A DNA stretch of 64,000 nt, taken from Sphingosinicella sp. CPCC 101087 (GTDB lineage: Bacteria > Pseudomonadota > Alphaproteobacteria > Sphingomonadales > Sphingomonadaceae). Made by a program: the position numbers and the translations under genes. Below the pieces are notes generated by a model. The model was not told the origin of the DNA. It worked only from the letters and a program-made list of their open reading frames with translations, and searched no databases. Of this stretch, positions 62,519-64,000 are shown one piece after another. The first letter of the stretch is position 1. Each line of letters opens with the position of its first letter. The stretch is taken from positions 124,001-188,000 of the forward strand of contig NZ_SBFF01000008.1 of assembly GCF_004151485.1 (NCBI RefSeq). Direction: 5' to 3'.

Positions 62519-62550
62519 CCCGGACTCCCTAGTCCAGATTCCCGAAGATG

Positions 62551-62576
62551 GCCCGCCGCCCGGCGGGCTTTTTTTT
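62551..62576 (+). terminator. Attenuator terminator upstream of trpD
   Basis: GCCCGCC (62551-62557) pairs with GGCGGGC (62562-62568) around a four-base loop, followed by eight T (62569-62576). GGCGGG in the leader (about 62475-62480) could compete for the first arm. Confidence 0.95.
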
Positions 62577-62602
62577 CGTCTCCATGCCGAAGGACTTCAG
62601 AG

Positions 62603-63664
62603 ATGTACGTCAGCAGCAATCTTGCCGAACGGGTCACCGAAACACCCGTCATCATGGCCGAAGACGCCCTTGCCGAACTGTTCAGCGGGCGCACTCTCGG
62701 CCAGGCCGCGGCCGAGCGGCTATTCGGGGACCTGGTCAAGGGCGAGATGCCCGAGCCGGCTATCGCCGCGATGCTCGTCGCGCTCAGGATCAAGGGCGAG
62801 ACGGTCGACGAGCTGATCGGCGCCGCCCGGGCGCTTCGCGGCGCCGACATGCCGTTCGAGCGCCCCGATTATCTGTTCGCCGACAGTTGCGGCACGGGCG
62901 GCGACGGATCGGGATCGATCAATATCTCGACGGCGGCGGCCTTTGTCTCGGCCGCGGCCGGCCTTCCGGTCGCCAAGCACGGCAACCGCTCCTTCACCTC
63001 GCGCTGCGGGTCGGCGGACGTGCTGGAGCAGCTCGGCGTCAAGCTCGACGTGTCGGCCGAAGTGTCGCGCCGAGCGCTCGACCATGCCGGGGTCTGCTTC
63101 CTGTTCGCGCCGCTCTACCATCCGGGTCTTCGCCATGCCGGCCCGGCGCGCCGCGCGCTCAAGGTGCGAACGATCATGAACGTGCTCGGCCCGTGCGTGA
63201 ATCCGGCCGAGCCGCCGGTCCAGTTGCTCGGCGTCGCCGAGCCTCGGCTGCTCGAGCCCGTGGCGAGCACGCTCGCCGCCCTCGGCATTCAGGCGGCGCT
63301 GGTCGTCCACGGCGCCGGGCTCGACGAGGTGGCGCTGCACGGCGAGACCCAGGCGGTGCGGGTTGCCGACGGCCGCCTGGAGCGGCTGGTGATCACCCCC
63401 GAAGCGGCCGGCCTGACCCGCGGGCGGCTCGACTCCGTGAAGGGCGGCGAGCCGGCCGAAAATGCGCAGCGGCTCGCGGCCCTGCTCAAGGGCGAGGGCG
63501 GAGCGATGGAGAGCGACGCGGTGGCGCTGAATGCTGGCGCGCTGCTGATGACCGCCGGGATCGCGCCGACGCTGCGTGAAGCAGTCGCCCTGGCGCGCGA
63601 CACGATCGCGTCGGGCGAGCCGTTCCGCCGCCTCGAAATGCTGGCGGAGGTGACGCGTGGCTGA
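62603..63664 (+). CDS. trpD: Anthranilate phosphoribosyltransferase TrpD
   Basis: The 353-residue protein joins anthranilate to PRPP. It has 'DSCGTGGDGSGSINISTAAAFV', 'KHGNRSFTSRCGSADVLEQLG' and the late 'GPCVNPAEPPVQLLGVAEP' region. A GAAGGA site precedes the ATG at 62603; an in-frame ATG 17 codons later gives the more usual N-terminus 'MAEDALAELFSG' and may be used instead. It overlaps trpC by eight bases. Confidence 0.95.
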   Translation: MYVSSNLAERVTETPVIMAEDALAELFSGRTLGQAAAERLFGDLVKGEMPEPAIAAMLVALRIKGETVDELIGAARALRGADMPFERPDYLFADSCGTGGDGSGSINISTAAAFVSAAAGLPVAKHGNRSFTSRCGSADVLEQLGVKLDVSAEVSRRALDHAGVCFLFAPLYHPGLRHAGPARRALKVRTIMNVLGPCVNPAEPPVQLLGVAEPRLLEPVASTLAALGIQAALVVHGAGLDEVALHGETQAVRVADGRLERLVITPEAAGLTRGRLDSVKGGEPAENAQRLAALLKGEGGAMESDAVALNAGALLMTAGIAPTLREAVALARDTIASGEPFRRLEMLAEVTRG

Positions 63665-64000
63665 CCCCGACGGCGTGCTCGGCGAGATCGTCGCGCGCAA
63701 GCGCAAGGACGTAACGGCGCGGCTCGGCACGACCAGCCTTGCCGACCTTCGCGGCCGGGCACAGCGGACGACGCGCCGGATGGGCGCCGCTCTGGCGCGA
63801 CCGGGCGCCCGCTTCGTCATGGAGGTGAAGCGCGCTTCTCCCTCCGGCGGCGCCCTGCGCGCCGAGGTCGATCCCGCAGCGCAGGCGCGCGCTTATGCCG
63901 GCGCCGCCGACGCGGTGAGCGTGCTGACCGACGCGCCTTTTTTCGACGGCTCTCTGGCGGACCTCGAGACGGTGCGACGCGCATTTGACGGCCCGGTCCT
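63657..64000 (+). CDS. trpC: Indole-3-glycerol phosphate synthase TrpC, 3'-truncated by the window edge
   Basis: From a GTG at 63657 the frame is open to the window end. It reads 'LGEIVARKRKDVTARLG' and 'FVMEVKRASPSGGALRAE', then 'AGAADAVSVLTDAPFFDGSL', the N-terminal third of TrpC with the catalytic Lys in 'EVKRASPS'. Whether TrpF is fused to its end cannot be seen here. Confidence 0.93.
   Translation, partial: MADPDGVLGEIVARKRKDVTARLGTTSLADLRGRAQRTTRRMGAALARPGARFVMEVKRASPSGGALRAEVDPAAQARAYAGAADAVSVLTDAPFFDGSLADLETVRRAFDGPV

Overview
The window comes from a GC-rich alphaproteobacterium, most likely a member of the Sphingomonadales. That placement is an inference from gene content, codon bias, an alphaproteobacterial-type LexA box (GTTC-N7-GTTC) and the style of the short intergenic repeats. 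No rRNA, tRNA or CRISPR array is visible. Most of the window is amino-acid biosynthesis, arranged in tightly overlapping operons (ATGA or GTGA junctions). Several of these operons begin with a small leader-peptide gene followed by an intrinsic terminator, the layout of transcription attenuation.

Layout. 1-3.4 kb: end of an alpha/beta hydrolase gene, a methyltransferase and katG. 3.5-17.5 kb (minus strand): one apparent nine-gene operon, ilvC-ilvG-ilvM-leuA-leuB-leuC-leuD-gltB-gltD. It is preceded by a Leu/Ile/Val-rich leader ORF and a terminator with T tract. 17.8-41.6 kb: accessory genes, comprising a metalloprotease-like protein, cupins, two TetR regulators, a MmyB-type XRE regulator, a GlxA-type AraC regulator, VOC proteins, two beta-lactamase-fold hydrolases around a CadC-like regulator, a GST and a SpoU-type RNA methyltransferase. 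This stretch also holds three broken genes: a secreted protein and an arylsulfatase, each with a single-base frameshift, and a hydrolase remnant. A short dispersed repeat clusters at 36.8-41.7 kb.

41.7-46 kb (minus): thrA-thrB-thrC behind a Thr/Ile/Met-rich leader peptide and terminator. 46.4-48.8 kb (minus): proB-proA. 48.9-56 kb (plus): a seven-gene shikimate/phenylalanine operon (chorismate mutase, class II DAHP synthase, aroA, prephenate-dehydratase-like protein, aroC, aroB, aroE) with a possible Phe/Tyr leader and alternative hairpins. 56-57.7 kb: VOC protein, cupin and LysR regulator. 57.8-64 kb (plus): a Tyr-Trp-Tyr leader and terminator, phhA, a Trp leader overlapping the phhA stop plus a terminator, a type I DAHP synthase, trpE, trpG, a second Trp leader and terminator, trpD and the start of trpC.

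Taken together, four amino-acid families (branched-chain, threonine, aromatic/tyrosine, tryptophan) appear to sense their own charged-tRNA pools by leader-peptide translation. The second, internal trp attenuator, the leaders that overlap upstream stop codons, the joining of glutamate synthase to the branched-chain operon, and a ThrA with no visible ACT regulatory domains are the most notable points. All functional calls rest on reading motifs in the translated sequence; no database search was run.
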